64,000 bases of DNA from Prevotellaceae bacterium UBA2448 (lineage in GTDB: Bacteria; Bacteroidota; Bacteroidia; Bacteroidales; Bacteroidaceae): positions 1 to 64,000 of the forward strand of contig DDQG01000015.1 in NCBI GenBank assembly GCA_002342585.1, written 5' to 3'. Below are positions 1-9,465 of the stretch, piece by piece; the first letter of the stretch is position 1, and each line of letters begins with the position of its first letter. The position numbers were made by a program, and so were the translations under genes. The notes beneath the pieces are model-generated. The model had not been told where the DNA came from. It made no database searches and saw nothing but the letters and a program-made list of their open reading frames with translations.

Positions 1-126
1 ATAACCAATAACCGATGAAAAATAAAGAATTAATAATTAAACTGTAAACTAATTGTCAATTGTCAATTATCAATTATCAAAGCTCAATAACCATTTCAAA
101 TCTCAATAACCAATAACCTATTTTCA
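1..126. repeat. Seven-base-periodic intergenic tract, left of the CRISPR locus
   Basis: The stretch can be read as consecutive 7-mers starting at base 1: ATAACCA, ATAACCG, later CAATTGT, CAATTAT, CAATTAT, then ATAACCA and ATAACCT again at 106-119. No coding potential is visible. Similar 7-base phasing recurs right of the CRISPR array and between genes up to 14.1 kb and at 20.8 kb. Its function is unknown. Confidence 0.6.
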
Positions 127-142
127 AAAATATCCTTTAAGA

Positions 143-176
143 TTTGCAGAATATAAAATTTAGTTTGTATTTTTGC
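143..176 (+). promoter_or_regulatory. Bacteroidetes-type promoter for the WYL-cas12a operon
   Basis: TTTG at 143-146 is followed after 21 bases by TATTTTTGC at 168-176, an exact TAnnTTTGC match. Transcription should begin near 182, leaving about 200 untranslated bases before the WYL gene. Confidence 0.65.
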
Positions 177-386
177 GAATAACAAAACTAATACCATATG
201 AGTGTGAGACAGATAGAAAACAAACATTGGATTATGATTTTGATATGATTCAGAATAACAATAAGGTTTCATGTAATGTTGTATGCCTAAAAACTACAAC
301 GCTCAAAAAAATCTTTTCCTAATTACGAGCAGTATGATTTTATTTGTACCTTAGCAAACGATAATATCTGTAAAAACAATATTGTA
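177..386 (+). other. Long 5' leader upstream of the WYL gene, with a 16-codon mini-ORF
   Basis: No recognised gene. A tiny open frame (198-248, starting ATGAGTGTGAGACAG) sits shortly after the predicted start of transcription. It could be a leader peptide, a gene remnant or chance. A weaker promoter-like TACCTTAGC lies at 347-355 without a clear upstream TTTG. Confidence 0.3.
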
Positions 387-1259
387 ATGAATAGTCCTCT
401 TTCTTTTGAACAACTTAAATTTGATGTGTGGCTTATAGAACAGTTGCAGGCGGCTCCTTATCCAGGAGTTACATTAGCAGAGCTTAAGCGGAGATGGGCT
501 TCTATGCCTGGTCACAAATCAGGCTTGTCGCGTGAAAGATTAACCACCCATAGACATAATATAAAATCATTTTTAGGAGTTGAGATTGAAGCTACAGACA
601 GGAAGCACTATCGCATTATAAATCCTCATGCGTTGTCTTTGGATTCGCTTGCAAATGATTTATTAAAGAGTATTCAAAATTATACTTTCTTGCAGGAGTA
701 TAACGAGTTAGGAGATCTTATTCAACCTGAGAAGATAGAAACGGGATCACGCTATCTGCAACAAATAGGTCAGGCTTTGCGTGATAAAATGAAAATGAAA
801 ATTGTATATAAGAAATTCTCTGAGGAGAAGTCATACGAGGCAGTTTTACATCCTTATTGTTTAAAAGCAGACAAAGGTAGATGGTACTTACTCGCATGCA
901 AAGAGGACAGTGAACATCATGAATCATTACAATGTTTTGCATTGGACAGAGCTTTACAGCTTACACTTATTCCTGAAACATTTATTCCAAATCCAGATAT
1001 AAACATTGCTACATACTTTCATGATTGTTTTGGAATATGGCATGATTATGAAAACTATCCTGTAAAAGATGTTACAATTAGTTGTACAGAGAAGGTGGCA
1101 AACTACTTACGTACTCTCCCTCTGCATCATAGTCAGAAAGAAGATGCTTTTAGAGAAGGAAAGGAAGGAAGAATAATATTCCATTATCACATTTCTCCTT
1201 CGCCTGATTTTATTGCTGAACTCTCGAAGTGGGGTGATGAAGTGAGAATCAAGGAGTAA
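387..1259 (+). CDS. WYL-domain transcriptional regulator next to cas12a
   Basis: The 290-residue protein has an N-terminal part (about 1-85) with a likely winged helix for DNA binding. A WYL ligand-sensing domain (about 130-200) has the literal W166-Y167-L168 motif, and a C-terminal region (about 215-290) matches the usual WCX extension. WYL proteins are ligand-responsive regulators often found beside CRISPR and other defence genes. Only 42 bases separate it from cas12a, with no hairpin between, so the two are probably co-transcribed from the promoter at 143-176. It may control the operon, as activator or repressor; the sequence does not say which. The family call is firm, the regulatory target is inferred. 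Confidence 0.85.
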   Translation: MNSPLSFEQLKFDVWLIEQLQAAPYPGVTLAELKRRWASMPGHKSGLSRERLTTHRHNIKSFLGVEIEATDRKHYRIINPHALSLDSLANDLLKSIQNYTFLQEYNELGDLIQPEKIETGSRYLQQIGQALRDKMKMKIVYKKFSEEKSYEAVLHPYCLKADKGRWYLLACKEDSEHHESLQCFALDRALQLTLIPETFIPNPDINIATYFHDCFGIWHDYENYPVKDVTISCTEKVANYLRTLPLHHSQKEDAFREGKEGRIIFHYHISPSPDFIAELSKWGDEVRIKE

Positions 1260-1301
1260 ATAATTAAGTATAAAATAAAACATTCTATAAATATATATAC
1301 T

Positions 1302-4300
1302 ATGAAAAAACTTACAAACCTTTACCCTGTTAGCAAGACATTGCGTTTTGAACTTCAAGCTATTGGTAAAACGAAGGAGAACATTGAGAAGAACGGAATA
1401 CTACAGCGTGACGAGAAACGTGCTGAAGATTACAAAATCGTTAAAAGTCTTATTGACGAATATCATAAGCAGTTTATCAAAGACCGTTTATGGAATTTTA
1501 AGTTACCTTTGCACAACGAAGGACATCTTGATTCTCTTGAAGAGTATCAAGCACTTTATGAGATATCAAAGCGCAATGATACTCAAGAGGCTGAGTTTAC
1601 AGAAATCAAAGATAATCTGCGCAGCATTATTTCAAAGCGACTGACTGAATGCGGCTCTGCTTATGAGCGTATTTTCAAGAAAGAACTCATTCGTGAGGAC
1701 TTGATTGATTTCCTTGAAAGTAATGAAGATAAAGACATCGTCAGACAATTTGCAGACTTTACTACTTATTTCTCAGGATTCCATGAGAATAGGCGTAATA
1801 TGTATGTGGCTGAAGAAAAATCTACAGCTATAGCCTACAGGCTCATTCACCAAAACCTGCCTAAGTTTATGGACAACATGAAGGCTTTTGCCAAGATAGC
1901 TGAGACTTCTGTTGCTGAGCATTTTACAGACATTTATGAGGGTTGGAAAGAGTTCCTGAATGTTGGAAGTCTTGAAGAAATCTTCCGTCTGGATTATTTT
2001 TCAGAAACGCTGACACAGCCTCACATCGAAGTGTATAATTATATCATTGGCAAGAAGATTCTTGAAGACGGCGCAGAGATTAAGGGTATCAATGAATACG
2101 TGAACCTCTATAATCAGCAACAAAAGGACAAGAGCAAGCGTCTGCCCTTCCTCGTGCCACTCTATAAGCAGATTCTTAGTGATCGTGATAAGTTATCATG
2201 GTTAGCAGATGAATTTGATTCTGACGAGAAGATGCTTGCAGCTATCAACGAATCATACAACCATTTACATGACTTGTTGATGGGTCTTGAGAACGAGTCT
2301 TTGCGTTCTCTGCTCCTGAATATAAAGGATTTCAACCTCTCTCAAATCAATATTTCCAACGACCTCTCACTAACAGACATCTCGCAACATCTTTTTGGCC
2401 GCTATGATGTATTCACCAGTGGGATAAAAGATGAACTGAGGATCATCACTCCAAGAAAGAAGAAGGAAAGCGATGAGGAGTTTGAGGATAGGATTTCTAA
2501 GATATTCAAGACTCAGAAGAGTTTTAGTGTTGATTTTTTGGATAAGTTGCCTCAGCCTGTGATGGAAGACGAGAAACCTCGAACCATTGAAGATTACTTC
2601 ATGACTTTAGGTGCCGTTAACACTGAGGCGACTCAAAAAGAAAACTTTTTTGCCCAGATTGAGAATGCCTACGAAGATGCACGAACCATCTTACAAATAA
2701 AAGATACAGGTGATACACTGTCCCAAAATAAGTCTGCTGTCGCAAAGATAAAGGCTCTGCTTGATGCACTCAAAGATCTTCAGCATTTTATCAAACCTCT
2801 GCTTGGTAGTGGTGAAGAGAACGAAAAAGACGAACTCTTCTATGGTAGTTTCCAGATGATGTGGGACGAGTTAGATACTGTTACATCTTTGTATAATAAG
2901 GTTAGAAACTGGTTAACTCGCAAGCCTTTTAGCACAGAGAAGATAAAGTTGAACTTTGATAATTCACAGCTACTTGGTGGATGGGACGTTAACAAAGAGC
3001 CGGATTGTAAGGGAATCCTCTTACGTAAAGATGATTTCTACTATCTTGGTATCATGGACAAGAAATCCAATCGTATTTTTGAAGCAGATGTAACACCAAC
3101 CGATGGTGAGTGCTACGATAAGATAGATTATAAGTTGTTGCCTGGTGCCAATAAGATGTTGCCAAAGGTGTTTTTCTCAAAATCTCGAATAGATGAGTTT
3201 GCACCTTCAGAGGCCATTGTTTCCAGTTACAAGCGAGGGACGCATAAGAAAGGTGCAGTTTTCAATTTGGCGGATTGTCATAGATTGATAGATTTCTTCA
3301 AGCAATCCATCAATAAACATGAAGACTGGAGTAAATTCGGCTTCCATTTTTCTGATACAAAATCCTATGAGGATATAAGCGGTTTTTATCGAGAAGTGGA
3401 GCAGCAAGGCTATATGCTTTCATCTCACCCGGTATCATCTTCTTATATCGACACACTGGTTAGTGAAGGAAAACTATATCTTTTCCGTATTTGGAACAAG
3501 GATTTCTCTGAGTCCAGCAAAGGGACCCCCAATCTGCATACTCTCTATTGGAAGATGCTTTTCGATGAGCGTAACTTGGTCGATGTAGTTTACAAACTGA
3601 ATGGTCAGGCAGAGGTGTTCTATCGTAAAGCGAGCATCAAACCAGAGAATTGCATTATTCATAAAGCGAATCAGCCAATTGCCAATAAGAATGAACTTAA
3701 CACGAAACGTGCCAGCACTTTTAAATATGATATCATAAAAGACAAACGCTACACTGTTGACAAGTTTCAGTTCCATGTGCCTATTACCATCAACTTCAAG
3801 GCGGCAGGACAAAACAATATCAATCCGATTGTTCAAGAAGCAATCAAGCAAGACGAATTCTCGCACATCATAGGCATAGATAGAGGTGAGCGTCATCTTC
3901 TCTATCTCTCATTGATAGACTTGAAAGGAAATATTGTCAAACAAATGACCCTCAATGAAATCATCAATGAGTATAAAGGTCAGACCTACAAAACCAACTA
4001 TCACGACCTTTTGGCAAAGCGCGAGGGGGATCGTACAGAAGCCCGTCGCAGCTGGGAAACCATTGAGACTATCAAGGAACTGAAGGAAGGCTATCTGAGT
4101 CAGGTGGTTCACATCATTTCAAAGATGATGGTAGAATACAACGCCATCGTTGTGCTCGAGGACCTGAACACAGGCTTTATGCGCGGACGTCAGAAGATTG
4201 AGCGTCAAGTTTATGAGAAATTCGAGAAGATGCTCATTGATAAGCTGAATTGCTACATTGACAAACAGTTATCTCCAACAGATGAAGGAGGATTGCTGCA

Positions 4301-5051
4301 TCCTCTACAACTTACATGTGACGCTCAGAAATGGAAGAGATCACATCAATGCGGTTGTCTGTTCTATATCCCTGCGTGGAATACCAGTAAGATTGACCCC
4401 GTGACAGGCTTTGTCAATCTGCTCGATACTCATTATGATACAAGAGAAAAGGCTCGTGTTTTCTTCTCAAAGTTCCAACGTATCAGCTATAACGCCCCAA
4501 AGGGCTGGTTTGAATTTGCGTTTGATTACAATGACTTTACAACTAAAGCAAAAGGTACTCGCACGCAATGGACTTTATGTACGCAAGGAGAAAGAATCCG
4601 CACATTCCGCAATCCTCAGAAGAATCATCAATGGGATGATGAAAGAATCATGTTGACAGATGCATATAAGCAACTGTTTGATAAGTACGACATTGATATT
4701 AATGGAAACATAAAAGAAGCTATTTCTTCACAAACAGATGCCCAGTTCTTCAAGGATTTAATGGGGTTGATGAAATTGCTGCTCCAAATGCGTAATAGCA
4801 TAACCAATTCGGAAGAGGATTATCTATTGTCGCCTGTTGCAAACGGTACAGGACATTTCTTTGATAGTCGTGAAGGAATCAGCAGTTTGCCAAAAGATGC
4901 CGATGCTAACGGAGCCTACAACATTGCTCGCAAGGGGCTGTGGGTGGTTCAAAAGATACAAGAAACGCCAGAAGGAGAAAAACCGTCATTGACCATCACC
5001 AACAAGGAATGGCTTCAGTTTGCGCAAACGAAACCCTATCTCAATGATTGA
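1302..5051 (+). CDS. cas12a: CRISPR effector nuclease Cas12a (type V-A)
   Basis: The 1249-residue single-protein effector processes its own pre-crRNA and cuts target DNA with one RuvC site. RuvC residues are visible as D860 (in IIGIDRGERH), E953 (in VVLEDLNTGF) and D1199/D1201 (in DADANGAYNIA). The Nuc-domain arginine is R1164 (QMRNS). The crRNA-processing residues known from the Francisella protein (H843, K852, K869) align with H787, K796 and K813 at identical spacing. The motif PNLHTLYWK and the PAM-side motif KMLPKVFFSKSRIDE are conserved. The length is usual for the family. The protein therefore looks intact and active. The start ATG follows an A/T-rich stretch without a Shine-Dalgarno sequence, common in this phylum. 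The stop overlaps the cas4 start by one base. Confidence 0.98.
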   Translation: MKKLTNLYPVSKTLRFELQAIGKTKENIEKNGILQRDEKRAEDYKIVKSLIDEYHKQFIKDRLWNFKLPLHNEGHLDSLEEYQALYEISKRNDTQEAEFTEIKDNLRSIISKRLTECGSAYERIFKKELIREDLIDFLESNEDKDIVRQFADFTTYFSGFHENRRNMYVAEEKSTAIAYRLIHQNLPKFMDNMKAFAKIAETSVAEHFTDIYEGWKEFLNVGSLEEIFRLDYFSETLTQPHIEVYNYIIGKKILEDGAEIKGINEYVNLYNQQQKDKSKRLPFLVPLYKQILSDRDKLSWLADEFDSDEKMLAAINESYNHLHDLLMGLENESLRSLLLNIKDFNLSQINISNDLSLTDISQHLFGRYDVFTSGIKDELRIITPRKKKESDEEFEDRISKIFKTQKSFSVDFLDKLPQPVMEDEKPRTIEDYFMTLGAVNTEATQKENFFAQIENAYEDARTILQIKDTGDTLSQNKSAVAKIKALLDALKDLQHFIKPLLGSGEENEKDELFYGSFQMMWDELDTVTSLYNKVRNWLTRKPFSTEKIKLNFDNSQLLGGWDVNKEPDCKGILLRKDDFYYLGIMDKKSNRIFEADVTPTDGECYDKIDYKLLPGANKMLPKVFFSKSRIDEFAPSEAIVSSYKRGTHKKGAVFNLADCHRLIDFFKQSINKHEDWSKFGFHFSDTKSYEDISGFYREVEQQGYMLSSHPVSSSYIDTLVSEGKLYLFRIWNKDFSESSKGTPNLHTLYWKMLFDERNLVDVVYKLNGQAEVFYRKASIKPENCIIHKANQPIANKNELNTKRASTFKYDIIKDKRYTVDKFQFHVPITINFKAAGQNNINPIVQEAIKQDEFSHIIGIDRGERHLLYLSLIDLKGNIVKQMTLNEIINEYKGQTYKTNYHDLLAKREGDRTEARRSWETIETIKELKEGYLSQVVHIISKMMVEYNAIVVLEDLNTGFMRGRQKIERQVYEKFEKMLIDKLNCYIDKQLSPTDEGGLLHPLQLTCDAQKWKRSHQCGCLFYIPAWNTSKIDPVTGFVNLLDTHYDTREKARVFFSKFQRISYNAPKGWFEFAFDYNDFTTKAKGTRTQWTLCTQGERIRTFRNPQKNHQWDDERIMLTDAYKQLFDKYDIDINGNIKEAISSQTDAQFFKDLMGLMKLLLQMRNSITNSEEDYLLSPVANGTGHFFDSREGISSLPKDADANGAYNIARKGLWVVQKIQETPEGEKPSLTITNKEWLQFAQTKPYLND

Positions 5052-5620
5052 TGGAAGAAGACTACATTCCTATATCCACTCTGAATGACTTCATCTTTTG
5101 TCCGTATTCCATATACCTTCATAATGTGTATATGGAAACGGACGAAGGATTATATCATGCTACTCCGCAAACACGAGGAAAGATTGCTCATGAAACAATC
5201 GACAACAAGAAAGCGAGTAATAGGGTTGATGATTTACAGGCGCTTCCTATTATATCAGAGGAATATGGGTTGATGGGTAAGATAGATATATATAAAGGTA
5301 AGGAGCATAAGCTTATAGAAAGGAAGTATCAACTAAAGAATATATATCAAGGACAAATATATCAACTATGGGCACAATATCTGTGTATGAAAGAAATGGG
5401 GTATGATGTAAAGGAAATAGCATTTTATGTAATCAGTACAAATAAAATGATTCCGATAGATCTTCCGAATCATATACAGTTAAGTGAGTTCCAACGGTTT
5501 TTAGATGAATATAGAAAATACGATCCGTCAAGTCCGTTAAAAGCGAATATCAATAAATGCCTGCATTGTATATATTGCAGTATATGTGATAAAATGGAGG
5601 AAGAAAATGTTTACCAATAA
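5051..5620 (+). CDS. cas4: CRISPR adaptation exonuclease Cas4
   Basis: The 189-residue RecB-family nuclease with an iron-sulfur cluster trims and orients prespacers for Cas1-Cas2. Visible motifs are H47, D79 (GKIDIY), E90-x-K92 (IERKY), and a Q-rich helix QLWAQY at about 105-110. Cluster cysteines are C17 (FCPYS) plus C170, C173, C176 and C179. I chose the ATG at 5051, which shares its A with the cas12a stop (TGATG); a TTG two residues' worth upstream (5048) is also open but less likely. It lies between cas12a and cas1, the standard type V-A order, and should be translationally coupled to both. Confidence 0.95.
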   Translation: MEEDYIPISTLNDFIFCPYSIYLHNVYMETDEGLYHATPQTRGKIAHETIDNKKASNRVDDLQALPIISEEYGLMGKIDIYKGKEHKLIERKYQLKNIYQGQIYQLWAQYLCMKEMGYDVKEIAFYVISTNKMIPIDLPNHIQLSEFQRFLDEYRKYDPSSPLKANINKCLHCIYCSICDKMEEENVYQ

Positions 5621-6578
5621 AGACATAGAATACAGAGGGGTGTATGTCATTAACTGCATTACTGACAGAGAACTTCGTGTTAGTAGCGGTGAACTTCTGC
5701 TTGAGGATGTGCAGGAGAAACGTGTGTTAACAAAACTGCCTTTTCAGAAAATACTTGCTCTATTTATAGTTGGTCATATACACATAACTACACCACTAAT
5801 AGAGAAGTGTAAGAAGAATAATGTAGCCCTTGTGGTAATGAAACCTTCATTACGTCCTGTTTTTTATTGGGCAGAGTCAGCAGAAGCAAACTTTCTGGTA
5901 AGGCAACGACAATATGCATTTGATAAGAATGATATTTCTATTGCTCGTGTTATTGTTGCTAATAAGATTTCTAATCACAAGGTATTGTTGCAAAAGACAA
6001 GGAAGAAGGATGATTTAACTGTTTTTGCAATAGAAAAATGTGATGAGTATGAATATGCAGCCTTACATACAACAGAATATAACGAATTGATGGGTGTGGA
6101 GGGAAGAATGGCAAAACTCTATTTTACTGCTTATTTCCAAGATATGGGGTGGGCTGGAAGAAGACCAAGGATAAAATCAGATTATTTAAATGCCACATTA
6201 GATATCGGATATACTTATCTGTTTAACTTTATCGAGTGTTTTGTACGCATGTTCGGGTTTGATATATATGTCGGCATTTATCATCGTTTATGGTTTAAAC
6301 GGAAATCCTTGATATGCGACTTGATGGAACCGTTTAGATGTGTTATTGACCGGACAATCAGAACAGCAATCAACAGAAAACAATTTTTAGAAACTGATTT
6401 TAAAGTGTACAAAGGAGAATGCAGGTTGATTCCTGAGAAGAATAAAATATACAGCCAAGTTTTCTTTGATTCATTAGTCCCATTCAAATCTGATATTTTC
6501 AGATATGTTCAATCGTATTACCGGTGTTTTATGGGAAAAAAAGATGTTAATCAATATCCAAAGTTCTGTTTGCAATGA
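5607..6578 (+). CDS. cas1: CRISPR integrase Cas1
   Basis: The 323-residue Cas1 inserts new spacers next to the leader together with Cas2. The metal-binding residues are E165 (GVEGRMAK), H226 (GIYHRLWF), D238 and E241 (CDLMEPFR), the normal E-H-D/E arrangement. The ATG at 5607 is chosen over a GTG at 5586 because GGAGG lies at 5596-5600, six bases upstream, one of the few good ribosome-binding sites in the window. The frame overlaps the cas4 end by 14 bases. No fused reverse transcriptase or Cas4 domain is present. Confidence 0.95.
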   Translation: MFTNKDIEYRGVYVINCITDRELRVSSGELLLEDVQEKRVLTKLPFQKILALFIVGHIHITTPLIEKCKKNNVALVVMKPSLRPVFYWAESAEANFLVRQRQYAFDKNDISIARVIVANKISNHKVLLQKTRKKDDLTVFAIEKCDEYEYAALHTTEYNELMGVEGRMAKLYFTAYFQDMGWAGRRPRIKSDYLNATLDIGYTYLFNFIECFVRMFGFDIYVGIYHRLWFKRKSLICDLMEPFRCVIDRTIRTAINRKQFLETDFKVYKGECRLIPEKNKIYSQVFFDSLVPFKSDIFRYVQSYYRCFMGKKDVNQYPKFCLQ

Positions 6579-6847
6579 TAATAATCAGTTATGACATAAA
6601 AGACGATAAAATCAGAACTAAATTTGCAAAGATGCTTCGTTCTCAAGGAGCTATTCGTTTGCAATTCTCTGTATACGAGGTCAACAATACTCAACGAATA
6701 ATAGATAATATTAGAGTTAATGTTGTGGAGAAATTCAGTAAACTATTTACTGGTGCTGACAGCGTTATGATATTTGATGCACCTAATGCAAAAGTGGAGA
6801 AGTTCGGAAATGCTATTCATAGAGACCAAGATGTAGTGTATTTCTAA
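6575..6847 (+). CDS. cas2: CRISPR adaptation protein Cas2
   Basis: The 90-residue ferredoxin-fold protein forms the central dimer of the Cas1-Cas2 integrase. The N-terminus MIIISYDIKDDK has the conserved aspartate D7. The start ATG overlaps the cas1 stop by four bases (ATGA), so translation is coupled. It is the last cas gene before the leader and array. Length and motif are typical. Confidence 0.95.
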   Translation: MIIISYDIKDDKIRTKFAKMLRSQGAIRLQFSVYEVNNTQRIIDNIRVNVVEKFSKLFTGADSVMIFDAPNAKVEKFGNAIHRDQDVVYF

Positions 6848-7018
6848 TGCAAACCATAGTCTTTACAAGATAAGTCATATTCTTATTTGAATAGCAATCA
6901 GTCAGATATGCCGTCTGTATAAAATAGGCAGGATAAATTAATCGCAAAAAGTTCTTTGAAATATTTCAATAAGTTGTTGGAATTGTATGTATTATTGCTA
7001 CCTTTGCAACCTAATAGA
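6848..7018 (+). other. CRISPR leader
   Basis: This 171-base A/T-rich stretch separates cas2 from the first repeat and holds no reading frame. It contains a perfect 10-base palindrome GAAATATTTC near 6958-6967 and the array promoter at 6976-7007. New spacers are expected to enter at its right edge. Confidence 0.75.
6976..7007 (+). promoter_or_regulatory. Promoter of the CRISPR array
   Basis: GTTG at 6976-6979, then 19 bases, then TACCTTTGC at 6999-7007, an exact TAnnTTTGC. Transcription should start at about 7011-7014, only a few bases before the first repeat at 7019, so the primary transcript would begin almost directly with repeat sequence. The same GTTG-19-TACCTTTGC layout precedes tRNA-Thr in this window. 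Confidence 0.7.
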
Positions 7019-9465
7019 GGCTATAAAGCCAATTTAATTTCTACTATTGTAGATCTCATTGCCAATGTCAGCGGCGCTAATCAGGGCTATAAAGCCAATT
7101 TAATTTCTACTATTGTAGATAATTAGTGAGATTCGTGCGATTCGTGTTGGGCTATAAAGCCAATTTAATTTCTACTATTGTAGATCCAACGCACGAATCT
7201 GTGCCGCTGTCAAGGCTATAAAGCCAATTTAATTTCTACTATTGTAGATAAGGTTTGCGGTTAGAAATTCCGCAAGTTCGGCTATAAAGCCAATTTAATT
7301 TCTACTATTGTAGATAAAGTAATATCATATGAGAAAAATACATAGGCTATAAAGCCAATTTAATTTCTACTATTGTAGATAAAGAACTTTATAATATAAA
7401 CTACATGAAGGCTATAAAGCCAATTTAATTTCTACTATTGTAGATTTTAGTGTTATTTTGTTGGGATAGAGATTTTAGGCTATAAAGCCAATTTAATTTC
7501 TACTATTGTAGATTTATCCGATTTAATGGGTTTAACCACGAAGGCTATAAAGCCAATTTAATTTCTACTATTGTAGATAGCATGAGGGCGTGAAGTATCG
7601 GCAAATCAGGCTATAAAGCCAATTTAATTTCTACTATTGTAGATGTGGACTTGAACGTGGCACCGAAATACTAGGCTATAAAGCCAATTTAATTTCTACT
7701 ATTGTAGATGGGACTAAAATATCAATGCTGCTTCAAAGGGCTATAAAGCCAATTTAATTTCTACTATTGTAGATTTAAAATCTAAAATTTTCCGTACATA
7801 GGGCTATAAAGCCAATTTAATTTCTACTATTGTAGATTTTGTTTTTCGTTTCTTTCCTTGCTTCATGGCTATAAAGCCAATTTAATTTCTACTATTGTAG
7901 ATGCATGGTGTTTTCGTTTATCTGTTATTATGGGCTATAAAGCCAATTTAATTTCTACTATTGTAGATCGGGTTCGTTCCTGATGCCCTTCGCTTTGGGC
8001 TATAAAGCCAATTTAATTTCTACTATTGTAGATCAACGGTGCCATTCTCCACCCATTGCAGGGCTATAAAGCCAATTTAATTTCTACTATTGTAGATGCT
8101 CTCATCCTTTGTATCCTCCTTCTTTGGGCTATAAAGCCAATTTAATTTCTACTATTGTAGATGCCATCTGGATTTTCCATTTGTAATACGCTGGCTATAA
8201 AGCCAATTTAATTTCTACTATTGTAGATGTTGCTGCTGCGCTTCTGGAAGTCAACGATGGCTATAAAGCCAATTTAATTTCTACTATTGTAGATCGATTT
8301 CCTCAACTTCATGAAATTTTAGTGGCTATAAAGCCAATTTAATTTCTACTATTGTAGATCCGGCTGCTATAAATGTCGCGCTATACATGGGCTATAAAGC
8401 CAATTTAATTTCTACTATTGTAGATAGCGAATGTAAATTGTAATCTAGAGATGGGCTATAAAGCCAATTTAATTTCTACTATTGTAGATACCCTTTATTT
8501 CGGTATGAGAACTTCAGGGCTATAAAGCCAATTTAATTTCTACTATTGTAGATGACACCAGCCGGGGCAGGTGCGCACATAGGCTATAAAGCCAATTTAA
8601 TTTCTACTATTGTAGATATTCAATACTCATCATCAGCTTAACTCTCGGCTATAAAGCCAATTTAATTTCTACTATTGTAGATTGGGATGCACAGAAGCAA
8701 AAAGAGATTTGGGGCTATAAAGCCAATTTAATTTCTACTATTGTAGATACCTGCATATTACATTGCAGTACCGTACTGGCTATAAAGCCAATTTAATTTC
8801 TACTATTGTAGATAGTATGCCAAGGTAACTTGCTCTACTCAGGGCTATAAAGCCAATTTAATTTCTACTATTGTAGATGAGGTCGAATGTAATATCAATC
8901 AGTTTGGCTATAAAGCCAATTTAATTTCTACTATTGTAGATTTTTATGAGTCTCCGCCTTTGTCGGTTAGGGGCTATAAAGCCAATTTAATTTCTACTAT
9001 TGTAGATATGGTATCGGGTTGAGGTTTGAGCATGGTGGCTATAAAGCCAATTTAATTTCTACTATTGTAGATGGAAGAATTAGAAAAAGCAAAACAAAAT
9101 GGGCTATAAAGCCAATTTAATTTCTACTATTGTAGATCTTGTATTCTTCAAGTATTGCTGCGTACTTGCGGCTATAAAGCCAATTTAATTTCTACTATTG
9201 TAGATGCTGCAATTTGCCAACTATAAAGGTTACGGCTATAAAGCCAATTTAATTTCTACTATTGTAGATTTGTGTTGTCATAATCGTATAATTTAATCGG
9301 GCTATAAAGCCAATTTAATTTCTACTATTGTAGATCAAGACGTTAAAAGGTAGCCATTACGTGGGGGCTATAAAGCCAATTTAATTTCTACTATTGTAGA
9401 TAGCGACGACGTAGAAGTTGACCTGGGTAGGCTATAAAGCCAATTTAATTTCTACTATTGTAGAT
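7019..9465 (+). CRISPR. Type V-A CRISPR array, 38 repeats and 37 spacers
   Basis: The 36-base repeat begins GGCTATAAAGCC and ends AATTTCTACTATTGTAGAT, the typical Cas12a crRNA handle with stem TCTAC/GTAGA. I read all 38 copies as identical, including the last. Repeat starts: 7019, 7085, 7150, 7214, 7280, 7345, 7410, 7478, 7543, 7609, 7674, 7739, 7802, 7867, 7933, 7998, 8062, 8127, 8193, 8259, 8324, 8390, 8454, 8518, 8582, 8647, 8713, 8778, 8843, 8906, 8972, 9037, 9102, 9170, 9234, 9300, 9366, 9430. Spacers are 27-32 bases, mostly 28-30. The handle is on the + strand, so transcription runs from the cas2 side and spacer 1 (7055-7084) should be the newest. Spacer targets cannot be determined here. 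Confidence 0.99.

Noticed and set aside
177..386. Possible tracrRNA or anti-repeat upstream of the operon
   Set aside because: No stretch complementary to the repeat was seen, and Cas12a systems do not need a tracrRNA.
3474..3896. Open frame antisense within cas12a
   Set aside because: The cas12a frame here encodes the conserved WED/RuvC junction, so the antisense frame is a by-product.
6848..7018. Additional small cas gene between cas2 and the array
   Set aside because: Stops occur in all frames; the A/T-rich stretch is best explained as leader.
8360..8389. CTATAAA within spacer 21 (and a similar string in spacer 34) as a degenerate extra repeat
   Set aside because: Only 7-8 bases match the repeat 5' end, the handle is missing, and spacer length is normal.
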